Assembly (NCBI RefSeq): GCF_902141855.1
Contig: NZ_CABFVH010000048.1
Location: forward strand, 1 to 38,100
Direction: 5' to 3'
DNA length: 38,100 bases
Source of the DNA: Methylobacterium dankookense
GTDB taxonomy: Bacteria > Pseudomonadota > Alphaproteobacteria > Rhizobiales > Beijerinckiaceae
The notes beneath the pieces were generated by a model that ran no database searches, had not been told where the DNA came from, and saw nothing but the letters and a program-made list of their open reading frames with translations. This document shows, piece by piece, positions 1-6,830 of the stretch. The position numbers and the translations under genes are program-made. Each line of letters begins with the position of its first letter. Positions within the stretch are counted from its first letter, which is position 1.

Positions 1-84
1 CCTCTCGAAAGAGAAGCTTCTCCACTGGCCGGCTTTTACGCCGCCCGCATCAGCACGACGCCGACGCTCCAGTGGATGGTTTTG

Positions 85-654
85 TCACCGCCCTACACAC
101 CCATCCTTGCCGGCGGCGCCCGGGGTGCCGGCCGGGCCGATCCCGCCGTCCTTCCCGGGCAGCCCCTGCGGCCCCGCGGGGCCGGCATCGCCCTTGGCCC
201 CCGGAAGCCCGGCGGCGCCCGGCTGCCCCGGCGGCCCGACGACGGGGCCGGCATCTACCGTGGCGCCGTCGCTGTAGGTCAGGATGAGCCGCCCGCTGGC
301 GTTGACCGCGGTGGTGGTGATGCCGCGGCCGTCCCTGCCAGCTAGTCCTGCGGCTCCCGGGCTGCCTGGAGGGCCCGGATCGCCCGGCGGGCCTGCCTTT
401 CCGTCTGGTCCACCTGGGCCCGCCGGACCGCGATCTCCAGGCGCTCCGTCGCGGCCTGCCGCGCCTGGCGGTCCCTGCTCTCCGGCTGGTCCGACATCGC
501 CTTGCCCTCCCTTCTCGCCTCGAGGACCACGCGGCCCGATCGGGCCGGGCTCACCCTGCGCGCCAGGCATGCCAGGCGGCCCCGGCGTTGACGGGCGCGC
601 GGCGGCACCGCTGATCGCGAGCGCGAGGCATATGCCGACGATCAGAGCTCGCAT
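85..654 (-). CDS. Collagen-like secreted or tail-associated protein
   Basis: The product is 189 aa. The start is the ATG at 654, which follows the upstream gene's stop by one base and opens a clear signal peptide (MRALIVGICLALAISGAAA). Almost all the rest is Gly-X-Y repeat, in two blocks. The blocks are separated by a non-collagen segment of about 30 residues containing GITTTAVNASGRLILTYSDG, a linker type I know from phage tail-fibre and other bacterial collagen-like proteins. It probably forms a rigid triple-helical fibre outside the cytoplasm. A signal peptide is unusual for a virion protein, so a lysogen surface protein is the alternative. It ends in a short Cys-containing tail (KDGCVGR). 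The function is inferred only from the repeat. Confidence 0.85.
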   Translation of the reverse strand: MRALIVGICLALAISGAAARPSTPGPPGMPGAQGEPGPIGPRGPRGEKGGQGDVGPAGEQGPPGAAGRDGAPGDRGPAGPGGPDGKAGPPGDPGPPGSPGAAGLAGRDGRGITTTAVNASGRLILTYSDGATVDAGPVVGPPGQPGAAGLPGAKGDAGPAGPQGLPGKDGGIGPAGTPGAAGKDGCVGR

Positions 655-655
655 C

Positions 656-1282
656 TCAGCCGCCTCCGCCGTAATGGATCTCGAACTCACAGGTCAGGCC
701 GGCGAGATCGGACGGGTAGCCCGGGATCGGCACGAGCATCGCCGATACGATGCGCTGCTGCCCTGTCATCGGGTTCTTGGCGCTGCCCACGGTCTCCGAC
801 CCGCGGCCGAAGCGCAGACCGCTGAACCTGTCGATCGTGCCCGTCGCCGACGTCACCTTCAGCACGCCCGGATAGGTGGTCGCCGTGGTCGTGATCGGGG
901 CAAGCGCCATCACGCTGGTGACGCGCACGTCGGCCTGAGCGCAGGGGTTGAACGCGCGGTAGCTCATGCTCCCGGCCGGCTGCGTGATCAGGAACTGCTG
1001 CGGCTCCGCGGTCACGGGGAACATGAAGGAGTTGGGGGTCGCCCTGACGAAGGGCATCGTCATGACGCTGAGCGGGGCCGCGGGGCCGCACGGCACCATC
1101 TGCAGGTCGGTACCGGTGAGGCACCAGAGGGCGAAGGCCGGGATGGTCTTCGAATCCGTGTTCAGCACGGCTTGCTGAGCGGCTGCCGGCGCCGCTGCGA
1201 GGGGCAGGGCGAGCAGGCACCAGCTGATCCCTCGCCGCGCGAGGGCGCCGAAGCTCGAACCGCGGGCCATAGATGCGCGCAT
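656..1282 (-). CDS. Secreted protein of unknown function
   Basis: This 208-aa protein has a long N-terminal hydrophobic signal (WCLLALPLAAAPAAAQQ) with a likely Ala-X-Ala cleavage site near residue 35. The mature part has several cysteines (CLTG, CGPA, NPCAQ, LTCEFE) and ends in Gly residues. A Shine-Dalgarno GAGGA precedes the ATG at 1282. An ATG four codons in (MARGSS) is an alternative start. It is translationally coupled to the collagen-like gene, with one base between stop and start, so the two products probably act together at the cell or virion surface. I recognise no family. Confidence 0.75.
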   Translation of the reverse strand: MRASMARGSSFGALARRGISWCLLALPLAAAPAAAQQAVLNTDSKTIPAFALWCLTGTDLQMVPCGPAAPLSVMTMPFVRATPNSFMFPVTAEPQQFLITQPAGSMSYRAFNPCAQADVRVTSVMALAPITTTATTYPGVLKVTSATGTIDRFSGLRFGRGSETVGSAKNPMTGQQRIVSAMLVPIPGYPSDLAGLTCEFEIHYGGGG

Positions 1283-1336
1283 CGCCGATCCTCGTGTGGA
1301 CCGGCTCGCTGTAATTTTTCGGTGCCGAATGCACGA

Positions 1337-1360
1337 AGGGCCCGGGTTGCCCCGAGCCCT
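1337..1360 (-). terminator. Hairpin terminator after the 74-aa gene
   Basis: On the minus strand a GC-rich stem (AGGGCTCGGG, loop GCAA, CCCGGGCCCT) sits directly downstream of the gene ending at 1365. It lacks a good T tract, so Rho-independent activity is only probable. Confidence 0.55.
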
Positions 1361-1364
1361 CCGC

Positions 1365-1589
1365 TCAATCGTCGTTGTCGGCCGGCAGCTCGAAGCCTAT
1401 GGGCAGGCCGGGCCGCCAGATCCCGACATGCGACACGCCCGGCTCGCAGTAGACCATCCGCCGCCAGCGGCATTCGCCGGTCAGCGTGTTGCGCTCCACC
1501 TCGCGGGCGAAGGTGCATTCGACGGTGCGCCACGCGAAGTGCGCGGCGGCCCGGCGCAAGGCCGCCTTGATGCTGCCGATCACCTGCAT
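1365..1589 (-). CDS. Small phage protein, unknown function
   Basis: This 74-aa protein is rich in Arg, Trp and Cys in its first half (HFAWRTVECTFAREVE) and ends acidic (PADNDD). It shows no signal peptide or membrane segment. It lies five bases downstream of the 78-aa gene in a tight minus-strand run of small genes and is followed by a hairpin terminator. I do not recognise a family. Gene status is supported by spacing, a stop just before the hairpin, and composition. Confidence 0.65.
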   Translation of the reverse strand: MQVIGSIKAALRRAAAHFAWRTVECTFAREVERNTLTGECRWRRMVYCEPGVSHVGIWRPGLPIGFELPADNDD

Positions 1590-1593
1590 GGCG

Positions 1594-1830
1594 TCACCTC
1601 GGCGGCCAGAACCAGGAGCGGACCGTCTTCTCGTCGCCGCGGCGCACGCCGGTCATGAAGTTGACGGGCGCCATGTCGTAGAAGACCTGGAGGTTGACCT
1701 CGGAGTCGGTCCGGCCGGGCTGGTGCACGGCGGTGATGATGGCCGGCACCACCGTCTGGCCGTTCGAAGTCTCGCCGTGCGCGAGCCGCAGGTGCACGAT
1801 GCGGCCGATGGTCGGGATCAGGCTGGTCAC
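1594..1830 (-). CDS. Small phage protein, unknown function
   Basis: This 78-aa protein is predicted mostly beta, with alternating hydrophobic residues (IGRIVHLRLA, VVPAIITAVH, VNLQVFYD). It ends with Trp and Phe residues (RSWFWPPR). Similar small proteins occur in phage and accessory clusters of alphaproteobacteria, but I cannot name the family. It lies two bases after the upstream gene's stop, which suggests one transcript with translational coupling. Confidence 0.7.
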   Translation of the reverse strand: MTSLIPTIGRIVHLRLAHGETSNGQTVVPAIITAVHQPGRTDSEVNLQVFYDMAPVNFMTGVRRGDEKTVRSWFWPPR

Positions 1831-1832
1831 GG

Positions 1833-2165
1833 CTAGAACTCCGGTCCGTCGTCAGGGCTGTCGTCGGGATCGCGGTACCGAGACGCCAGGGCGAGGCGCC
1901 CCGCCGGCTCGTAGGGCTTGTTTGCCGCGAGCGCGGCCTCTTCGGTGCAGGGGGTGAAGCAGAAGAGGGAGCTGCCCGGGTAGAAGTGGGTCTTCCAGCC
2001 GCGCTCCTCGGGGTTTCCATCGATCGGCACATCGACGCGGATCATCTTCGTGCCGAACTTCTCCACCTCGCGGGTACGGCCAACATGCCGGCGGTGCCCC
2101 ATCGCTTCGACGATCGCCCACTCCCAGCCGTCGTCAGGTGCGGCCTCTGCGGTCGCGTCGCTCAT
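1833..2165 (-). CDS. Small phage protein, unknown function
   Basis: This 110-aa protein is acidic at both ends. The ATG at 2165 overlaps a TGA of an upstream frame (TGATG), a layout common in this window. A much longer in-frame extension exists upstream, but it runs through tRNA-like non-coding sequence and is rejected. The central part (MIRVDVPIDG, WKTHFYPGSSLFCF) looks like a folded beta domain. I recognise no family. It is the first well-supported gene of the left minus-strand unit. Confidence 0.7.
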   Translation of the reverse strand: MSDATAEAAPDDGWEWAIVEAMGHRRHVGRTREVEKFGTKMIRVDVPIDGNPEERGWKTHFYPGSSLFCFTPCTEEAALAANKPYEPAGRLALASRYRDPDDSPDDGPEF

Positions 2166-2311
2166 CAGTCCTCCGTCGAAAGCTCGGTACCGTCCGAGAA
2201 GATGATCCGGGTGCACCGCCGCCGCAGCGTGATCCACCGGGAGCGACCCGGCTGCTGCGGCGGCGGCCTCGCGAGCGGCGCGCTTCCAGGCTGCGCTACA
2301 TCTCCCGCCAC
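2165..2311 (-). CDS. Possible short leader gene
   Basis: A 48-codon frame from a GTG at 2311 ends in TGA overlapping the ATG of the next gene. The C-terminal half (RWITLRRRCTRIIFSDGTELSTED) reads like protein, and the overlap suggests coupling. The N-terminal half is translated tRNA-like sequence (VAQPGSA) and is doubtful. It may be only the 5' leader of the operon. Confidence 0.3.
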   Translation of the reverse strand: MAGDVAQPGSAPLARPPPQQPGRSRWITLRRRCTRIIFSDGTELSTED

Positions 2312-2368
2312 GACGGCCCGAGGGCTTGGGGCGGGTAGCGGCAGGATTCGAACCTGCGACCTCCGGCT
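2272..2368 (-). other. tRNA-like fragments in an operon leader
   Basis: On the minus strand, 2341-2365 holds a perfect T-arm (stem GCAGG/CCTGC, loop TTCGAAT) preceded by the typical CCGGAGGTC. About 30 bases further downstream comes a D-arm-like stretch, GTAGCGCAGCCTGGAAGCGC, resembling the 5' half of tRNA-Pro. Neither can be completed into a cloverleaf: no GGTAGCG pairs with the CGCTACC following the T-arm. These look like relics of tandem tRNA genes or a tRNA mimic in the 5' leader. Confidence 0.55.
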
Positions 2369-2372
2369 CCGC

Positions 2373-2402
2373 AATATCGCCATCGTGTTGGCGTCGTGTC
2401 AA
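2373..2402 (-). promoter_or_regulatory. Sigma-70-like promoter, left minus unit
   Basis: On the minus strand a consensus -35 TTGACA (2397-2402) is followed after 18 bases by GATATT (2373-2378). It points at the left minus-strand gene run, and the transcript would start just before the tRNA-like leader. Confidence 0.55.
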
Positions 2403-2657
2403 CAACCGTTTGCGCTCTCGTCCAACCAGTGCAGAATTTGCACGAGTTCGCATGCCCGGGTTTTTTCGACGAACGCGCCGGAAAAGTGCCCGCCCCGCCG
2501 GTCCTCGCCTGTTGGCGCTAAACCTTAAACGGAGGGGCCAGGGGGTTCGAGGGGTCTGCCTCGCGTGGGGGCGGGCGGCCAGGCGGGCGTATGCGTCTTC
2601 CGCTCTGTGCGCGTCGGGTGCTGCGCGCGGTTGCAGATTTCTCGATGCGTTTGCGGT

Positions 2658-2747
2658 TTGACGCTTGCAACCTGCAACGCGTTGTGGCTTCATCCCCATC
2701 AGCGGCGCGCATCGGCGGGCCGCCCAACCCGATGAAAGGCGCCTCCC
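2658..2747 (+). promoter_or_regulatory. Promoter region and 5' leader
   Basis: This gives the useful content of the gene-free stretch 2403-2747. A TTGACG box (2658-2663) is followed by the palindrome CAACGCGTTG (2675-2684), which recurs at 4044-4053. Then comes a leader with GCGCATCGGCGG (2707-2718), AACCCGATGAAAGG (2726-2739) and the ATG at 2748. Close copies of this leader precede the genes at 3658, 4111, 4993 and 5408. I see no gene in 2403-2650. Confidence 0.5.
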
Positions 2748-3008
2748 ATGCGCTCCGCTCTCCAAGCCTCTCCCGTCTCTGTGGGCCCGGCCCTCGCTGT
2801 GGCCTCCATGCCTGCGGGCTCGCTCCCCGCTGACGGCGCCCTGATCACCTTCGACGTGGTGCCCGTGGCGTCCTGGGCCTCCCCTGGCGTGGTCTACCGC
2901 GTGGAGCGGGAGGGTTCCTATTTCTACTTCCGGAACGAGCGCACCGGCACCGGCACCCATGACAAGGCGTGGGCCGTGGCCCGCTCCACGTGGCGGCACG
3001 CGGCGTGA
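2748..3008 (+). CDS. Small phage protein, unknown function
   Basis: This 86-aa protein has an Ala/Pro-rich, hydrophobic first third that could be a weak membrane or signal segment. A compact beta-like part follows (ALITFDVVP, VVYRVEREGSYFYFRNE). The start is set by the shared leader: a GAUGAAAGG ribosome site eight bases before the ATG. It is the first gene of the plus-strand early run. I do not recognise the family. Confidence 0.65.
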   Translation: MRSALQASPVSVGPALAVASMPAGSLPADGALITFDVVPVASWASPGVVYRVEREGSYFYFRNERTGTGTHDKAWAVARSTWRHAA

Positions 3009-3019
3009 GGGCGGGACCG

Positions 3020-3316
3020 ATGCGCGCTTCCCTCGTCCTCCGGGCCGCCCTGTCCCTGGTCCTGTCCTCGAGCGCGGCGACGGCCGCCCCTTGGGCTCCC
3101 CCGCTATTCCAGCCCGAGTCGGCCGCTGCCAACGCGGCCATGGGCGCCGGTCTCGTGGCCGCCCTCGCCTTCGTCGCCGCGGCCACGGCCGTAGGCGTCA
3201 CCTTCGTGGCTACCTGGATGGCCGAGACCGGCGCGAGCTGGCCCGGCATGCGCGCCCCGGCGATGCCGGGCGTCCGGCGCCGCGTGATTCCCGGCGAATC
3301 GCGTCCCCATCGCTGA
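3020..3316 (+). CDS. Small membrane protein
   Basis: This 98-aa protein begins with a signal-like segment (MRASLVLRAALSLVLSSSAATA). It carries a second long hydrophobic helix at about residues 38-60 (GAGLVAALAFVAAATAVGV). It should be an inner-membrane protein with one or two helices and a basic C-terminus. The ATG at 3020 is preferred over an upstream in-frame ATG because it follows a GA/G-rich ribosome site (GAGGGCGGGA) and opens with the signal segment. It lies 11 bases after the previous stop. Phage membrane proteins of this kind are often lysis or exclusion factors, but nothing here shows which. Confidence 0.6.
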   Translation: MRASLVLRAALSLVLSSSAATAAPWAPPLFQPESAAANAAMGAGLVAALAFVAAATAVGVTFVATWMAETGASWPGMRAPAMPGVRRRVIPGESRPHR

Positions 3317-3421
3317 GGGGGCGCAGCGCCTCGGGGCCGGTCCGCCGGCCTCGCACGGTGCGCCTGACCAGCCACCCCGCGAAAGGCCGCACGCGGCCGG
3401 TTGCGGCCGGGAGTGCGAGAG

Positions 3422-3523
3422 ATGGTTCTCTCTCTGGCAGTCTCCAGAAAGGCCAACGGCGAGTGGACCGTGAAAGTCCGCCTCGCCGTAGGGTTCTCGC
3501 TCTGGAGTTGGCTCCAGTCCTGA
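3422..3523 (+). CDS. Possible 33-aa microprotein
   Basis: This short frame reads MVLSLAVSRKANGEWTVKVR and then a Trp-rich end (FSLWSWLQS). It is preceded by GGGAG about 11 bases before the ATG and followed closely by a hairpin. It fits the gap between two better-supported genes (3317-3657) that has no other plausible gene. Composition is protein-like, but the length makes this tentative. Confidence 0.35.
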   Translation: MVLSLAVSRKANGEWTVKVRLAVGFSLWSWLQS

Positions 3524-3536
3524 CGGGCTGATGCCA

Positions 3537-3564
3537 GAGGGCGGCGGGTGGCTCCGTCGCCCTC
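3537..3564 (+). terminator. Hairpin, possible terminator
   Basis: A perfect 7-bp stem, GAGGGCG and CGCCCTC, encloses a 14-base loop just after the microprotein frame and before the next leader. It has no T tract, so it may be an attenuator or a weak terminator. Confidence 0.4.
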
Positions 3565-3657
3565 ACTCCCGAATGTAGCGCCAGGGCGGGGCGCCGTACA
3601 GCCCGCCCGATCCAGCCGCGCGCATCGGCGCCCGGCATCCTGATGAAAGGCCCTGCC

Positions 3658-3798
3658 ATGTCCCGTCCCGAGAACCGCCCCGCCTCCGAGCCCCGTCTCC
3701 CCTACGGCAAGCGCGCCGAGGGCCGTGTGCGCCGCGCCGCCCGCCGCGCGGCCCGCTCCGCCAAGGAGTCCTTCCTCAACGGCGCCGGGAGGGCCTGA
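3658..3798 (+). CDS. Small Arg/Ala-rich basic protein
   Basis: This 46-aa protein begins MSRPENRPASEPRLPYGKRA and continues with an Arg-Ala helix (RVRRAARRAARSAKES). It is strongly basic and probably binds nucleic acid. The start is fixed by the shared leader (GATGAAAGG, seven bases before the ATG). It ends two bases before the XRE gene, so the two are almost certainly co-translated. I recognise no family. Confidence 0.6.
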   Translation: MSRPENRPASEPRLPYGKRAEGRVRRAARRAARSAKESFLNGAGRA

Positions 3799-3800
3799 GG

Positions 3801-4037
3801 ATGGCCGGCCTTCGCCCCACCGAGGCCGACGCCGTCATGGGGCGGCGCATCCTCGAGGCCCGGCTCGACGCGAAGATGACGCAGCGCGTCCTGGGCGCCG
3901 CAATCAGCGTCTCGGCCGCGCAGCTCCAGAAATACGAGAAGGGCGTGAACCGGCTGAGCGCCACGTCGCTCCCGCTGATCGCCGAGGCGACCGGGAAGCC
4001 GATCATCTGGTTCTTCAGCGAGCCCGAGCCGTTCTAG
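3801..4037 (+). CDS. XRE-family helix-turn-helix regulator
   Basis: This 78-aa protein is essentially a single Cro/CI-type HTH domain. The recognition helix region is QRVLGAAISVSAAQLQKYEKGVNRLSA, ending with the typical WFF segment. The dimerising domain of full repressors is absent, as in Cro-like proteins. It sits immediately upstream of the palindrome CAACGCGTTG (4044-4053), which also lies in front of the first gene of this run. That makes it the best candidate reader of this repeated operator; this is inference from position. Confidence 0.85.
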   Translation: MAGLRPTEADAVMGRRILEARLDAKMTQRVLGAAISVSAAQLQKYEKGVNRLSATSLPLIAEATGKPIIWFFSEPEPF

Positions 4038-4043
4038 ACCCAC

Positions 4044-4103
4044 CAACGCGTTGAACAATTACCGACACCGGGGCGCGCAATGGCGTGCCGCCGCAACCCG
4101 AGG
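4044..4103 (+). promoter_or_regulatory. Operator, TTGAAC box and leader of the 178-aa gene
   Basis: CAACGCGTTG at 4044-4053 overlaps a TTGAAC -35-like box (4051-4056), with a poor -10. The leader then has GCGCAATGGCG (4075-4085) and AACCCGAGGAAT (4095-4106) before the ATG at 4111. This is the same architecture as the other leaders in the region. Confidence 0.45.
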
Positions 4104-4110
4104 AATCGAT

Positions 4111-4647
4111 ATGACCTACCCAAAGCCTGCCACGGTCCCTCAGCCTGTTCAGCAGCAGCAGGGGCGGGACCGGCGCCCTGTGTCGGCGCAGGTGACGATC
4201 TGGGACAACGCCACACGCCAGGAATATACGGGCACGGATTCTCTGCCGCATGCGGCGTTCCGTGCCGCGGCAAGCATGATGCCGGATGGGCGGCTTTCGG
4301 TTCCCTCTATCGAGGCGTTTAACCACGCGACGGCCCATTATGCGAACGGTCAACCGATCAGTTCTGCATCGCGCGGGGACGTGACGGTTACGGTTCGGCG
4401 GCTCCCCGCCATGGTCCCGCAACCGTGCCAGCAGCAGCAGGCGAAGGCGAGCAAGCCTACTCCGGGGCACCGCTTCGGCGGCGCGCATATGCGCTACGTG
4501 TCCAGTTGCGAATGCGGTTGGATGTCGGCGACTCATTGCGGGAAAGGCTCACGCGGTGCCGCTTATGACGAATGGCGCCAGCACATCGACATGGTGCATC
4601 GCGATCTGAGGGCCGAGGCCACTCTCGCCCCGGGTGAGCGACGCTGA
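4111..4647 (+). CDS. Putative zinc-binding phage protein
   Basis: This 178-aa protein has two Gln-rich stretches (PQPVQQQQ, PQPCQQQQ) flanking a predicted beta domain (VTIWDNATRQEYTGTDSL, GDVTVTVRRL). Its C-terminal zinc-finger-like segment has CECGW, a later Cys, and His residues in EWRQHIDMVH. The ATG at 4111 is preferred over the upstream TTG because it follows the leader GAGGAAT. The stop overlaps the next start (TGATG). A nucleic-acid-binding role is possible, but the family is not recognised. Confidence 0.65.
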   Translation: MTYPKPATVPQPVQQQQGRDRRPVSAQVTIWDNATRQEYTGTDSLPHAAFRAAASMMPDGRLSVPSIEAFNHATAHYANGQPISSASRGDVTVTVRRLPAMVPQPCQQQQAKASKPTPGHRFGGAHMRYVSSCECGWMSATHCGKGSRGAAYDEWRQHIDMVHRDLRAEATLAPGERR

Positions 4648-4877
4648 TGCCGGGCGTCGCCTCGCTCTTCTACATTGAAACTCGGGATGCATCGGGCAGA
4701 GTGATTCGCCGATCCCGGGCCATGCTGGATGGCCCGGAGCTGACCCGCACCATGCAGGCCGAGATGCAGTGCGCGAGCCTGCACAATCGCTCCCGTTGCC
4801 CGTCCGATCGCTCTCGGCAGCTCGTCTACAAGATGCCGGTTCCTGTCGCGCGGCTGAAGGTCGGCCGGGGCCGCTGA
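4647..4877 (+). CDS. Small phage protein, unknown function
   Basis: This 76-aa protein begins with a beta-like segment (VASLFYIETRDASGRVIRRS) and is basic overall, ending LKVGRGR. The ATG overlaps the previous stop in TGATG, so it is translationally coupled. A GC-rich hairpin follows at 4908-4929. I recognise no family. Confidence 0.6.
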   Translation: MPGVASLFYIETRDASGRVIRRSRAMLDGPELTRTMQAEMQCASLHNRSRCPSDRSRQLVYKMPVPVARLKVGRGR

Positions 4878-4907
4878 AACCGAGCCTTCGGCAGCCTGAG
4901 TCCTACC

Positions 4908-4929
4908 GGCGGCCCGGGGAGGGGCCGCC
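4908..4929 (+). terminator. GC-rich hairpin, possible terminator
   Basis: GGCGGCCC and GGGCCGCC form a strong stem with a six-base loop, 30 bases after the stop at 4877 and before the next leader. It has no T tract. Confidence 0.5.
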
Positions 4930-4992
4930 CATAGGGTTCATGCCCTCGGGGACGAATCGTCGTCCGCCGCACCTGATGAAAGGATGCAGCCC

Positions 4993-5283
4993 ATGAGTTC
5001 GGCGAGGATCGATGCGCGCCTGAGGCAACACGCGGGCGCCAACGGCGAGCTGACGCGCCGCCAGCGCAACATGCAGATCGAATACACCGATGCGCGCGCC
5101 TCGCTGCGCATGGCCAACCAGCGCGGCAGGGTCGACCTGGGCCCGTTCGTGGCCGTGGAGGCGCGCGAGCACGGATGGTCGGTGATCGTGCACGGCTACC
5201 ACGATCAGCCCGTGATTCTGACCGTCAACCTTTTCGACGACGAGACCTTCAGCATCGAACAGCCGGGCGTGCTCGGCGGCTGA
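4993..5283 (+). CDS. Small phage protein, unknown function
   Basis: This 96-aa protein has a helical basic N-terminal half (ARIDARLRQH, ELTRRQRNMQIEY). A beta-type acidic C-terminal half follows (GPFVAVEAREHGWSVIVHGY, ILTVNLFDDETF). The ATG at 4993 is chosen over the in-frame ATG at 4984 because the latter touches the GATGAAAGG ribosome site. Sister genes have seven to nine bases of spacing. I do not recognise the family. Confidence 0.65.
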   Translation: MSSARIDARLRQHAGANGELTRRQRNMQIEYTDARASLRMANQRGRVDLGPFVAVEAREHGWSVIVHGYHDQPVILTVNLFDDETFSIEQPGVLGG

Positions 5284-5316
5284 GGCCGAAGCGACCCTGC
5301 TAAAAATCACAAACAG

Positions 5317-5352
5317 ATTGGCGTTGAAGCGCCAATTCATTGATGACTTAAT
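5317..5352 (+). promoter_or_regulatory. Promoter with operator over the -35 box
   Basis: The -35 TTGAAG (5324-5329), a 17-base spacer and CTTAAT (5347-5352) form a reasonable sigma-70 promoter. The -35 box is the exact centre of an inverted repeat, ATTGGCG and CGCCAAT (5317-5336), so a repressor there would block polymerase. The shared leader GACGCGCATTGGCG lies downstream (5363-5376). Confidence 0.6.
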
Positions 5353-5407
5353 GCCAACCACGGACGCGCATTGGCGTGTCTCGCTCAACCAGATGAAAGG
5401 ACCCTAG

Positions 5408-6556
5408 ATGATCCGCAACGTCTCCGCCGACCTGTTCCGCATCGTGGCTGCCTACCGCAGCACCGAGGAAACGCGTGCGTACCTGAACGGCGTCTATGTC
5501 CAGCCGCACCCGTGCGGCGGAGCCTACCTGGTCGCGACGGACGGGCACCGCATGCTGGTGGTCTACGATCGCGGTGCCGTGTGCACCGAGGCCGCCATCA
5601 TCGCGTGCCCGTCCGATCTGCTCCGGGCGGCCAAGTCCAAGCCGGCGCGGGTCCGGCGCGGTGCCGGCGCGTCGGCGGAGGCGACGGGGCCGCGCTTCCT
5701 CCAGCTGGTCGACGGCCGCGCCACGGTGCGGTGCGAGGACGCCATCGTGTTCGAGGGCGCGGACAGCGGCGTGATCGACAGCACCTTCCCCGACTGGCAG
5801 CGCATCGTCCCGACCCTGGACGCGGTGCCGCCGGCCGAGCGCTCGCGGGCGCCGGCCTTCAACCCGAGCTACCTCGCGGGCTTCGGCGAGACGGCCCGCG
5901 CTCTGGCCGACACCCTCAACACCCGGGCTACGGTCCGCATCGTGCCCTGCGGCGCCGCCGCCATCGTGCTCTTCCAGGGCTGCGACGCGGCCTTCGGCGT
6001 CCTGATGCCCATGCACGGGCACGCCAACGATCCGGCTATGCCGGCCTTCCTGAACGCCCGGCCCTTCGCCGAGCCCGAGATCACCGTCACGCCCGTGGCC
6101 CGGTCCAACGTCTACGGCCACGACATCGACTCCTGGAGCTTCACGGTGACCACGCGTCGCTCGGAGCTCCACTTACCGCAGAGCGAGCGGTTCGTGTTCT
6201 CCACTGAGGCGGCGGCCAAGCGAGCGGCCAACGCCCTGCGGAAGCGGCTGGCGAAGCGGGGGATCCGGAAGCTCCCGCCGCTCTACCGCCCGGCGGTCGC
6301 GCTCTCGGACGCCTACCTCGCGGAGATGAAGCGCCGGGCCGAGGCCGTGGCCGACGCGCGGGCCGCCTTCGCCGCGGTGGAGGACTACGAGCTGGAGGCG
6401 CCCTGGCGCCGGGCGCTGGTCCAGCGGGCGGTTCCGGCCCTGCCCTCCTACGAGAGCGACACGATCCGGCACGCGGCCTTCCGCGCCGCCCTGTCGCGCC
6501 TCCCCGGGCGATCCGAGGCGGCGGCCCTCCAGAGCGCCTACGCGCTCGCGGCCTGA
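5408..6556 (+). CDS. DNA polymerase sliding-clamp-like protein
   Basis: This 382-aa protein resembles the beta clamp (DnaN) over about residues 1-230. It has YLNGVYVQP then LVATDGHRMLVV, the hallmark ATDGHRL-type strand of the clamp, then VIDSTFPDWQRIVP and FNPSYLAGFG and AFGVLMPMHG, in family order. Bacterial clamps have three repeats in about 370 aa. Here the last 120 residues are mostly charged helix (AAKRAANALRKRLAKR, LAEMKRRAEAV) rather than a clear third domain. It may tether a polymerase or act on the host clamp. It has its own regulated promoter. The fold call is fairly sure, the role inferred. Confidence 0.75.
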   Translation: MIRNVSADLFRIVAAYRSTEETRAYLNGVYVQPHPCGGAYLVATDGHRMLVVYDRGAVCTEAAIIACPSDLLRAAKSKPARVRRGAGASAEATGPRFLQLVDGRATVRCEDAIVFEGADSGVIDSTFPDWQRIVPTLDAVPPAERSRAPAFNPSYLAGFGETARALADTLNTRATVRIVPCGAAAIVLFQGCDAAFGVLMPMHGHANDPAMPAFLNARPFAEPEITVTPVARSNVYGHDIDSWSFTVTTRRSELHLPQSERFVFSTEAAAKRAANALRKRLAKRGIRKLPPLYRPAVALSDAYLAEMKRRAEAVADARAAFAAVEDYELEAPWRRALVQRAVPALPSYESDTIRHAAFRAALSRLPGRSEAAALQSAYALAA

Positions 6557-6617
6557 CGAAGTCCCATCCCCTCGCAGCGCCCGGCTGCCCCGGGCGCGCC
6601 CACCCTCAGAGGCGTCT

Positions 6618-6830
6618 ATGCGCAAGCTCTCCCGCTCGCATCGGGTCGTCATGACCCTGACTTTCGACAAGCCCTGCACCGTCCAGCACGCCACCCGCGA
6701 GGCCCGCGACTGCATCCACGGGCAGTTCTACCCGACGCAGCATCAGCCCGAGGATCCCGAGGCGTTCAAGGTCCGCGGCATCAAGCCGTTCGGCCACCGC
6801 CCGAAGACCGGAGGGGGCCGCCGTGGTTGA
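6618..6830 (+). CDS. Small phage protein, unknown function
   Basis: This 70-aa basic protein begins MRKLSRSHRVVMTLTFDKPC. It contains HATREARDCIHGQFYPTQHQ, a short helix with Cys and His residues, and resembles small accessory proteins of phage early regions. An alternative start is the internal ATG (MTLTFDK). Its stop lies inside the start region of the next gene, which supports co-translation. I recognise no family. Confidence 0.6.
   Translation: MRKLSRSHRVVMTLTFDKPCTVQHATREARDCIHGQFYPTQHQPEDPEAFKVRGIKPFGHRPKTGGGRRG

Noticed and set aside
284..1570. 428-codon plus-strand frame
   Set aside because: It is the shadow of the collagen-like Gly-Pro repeats and the secreted gene on the other strand; composition is not protein-like.
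2338..2365. Left attachment site of the prophage
   Set aside because: Similarity to the tRNA-Asn 3' end is limited to the generic T-arm; the acceptor stems differ and phage-like genes continue further left.
1833..2999. 388-codon minus-strand frame
   Set aside because: Only the last 110 codons look like protein. The rest runs through the promoter, the tRNA-like sequence and an opposite-strand gene.
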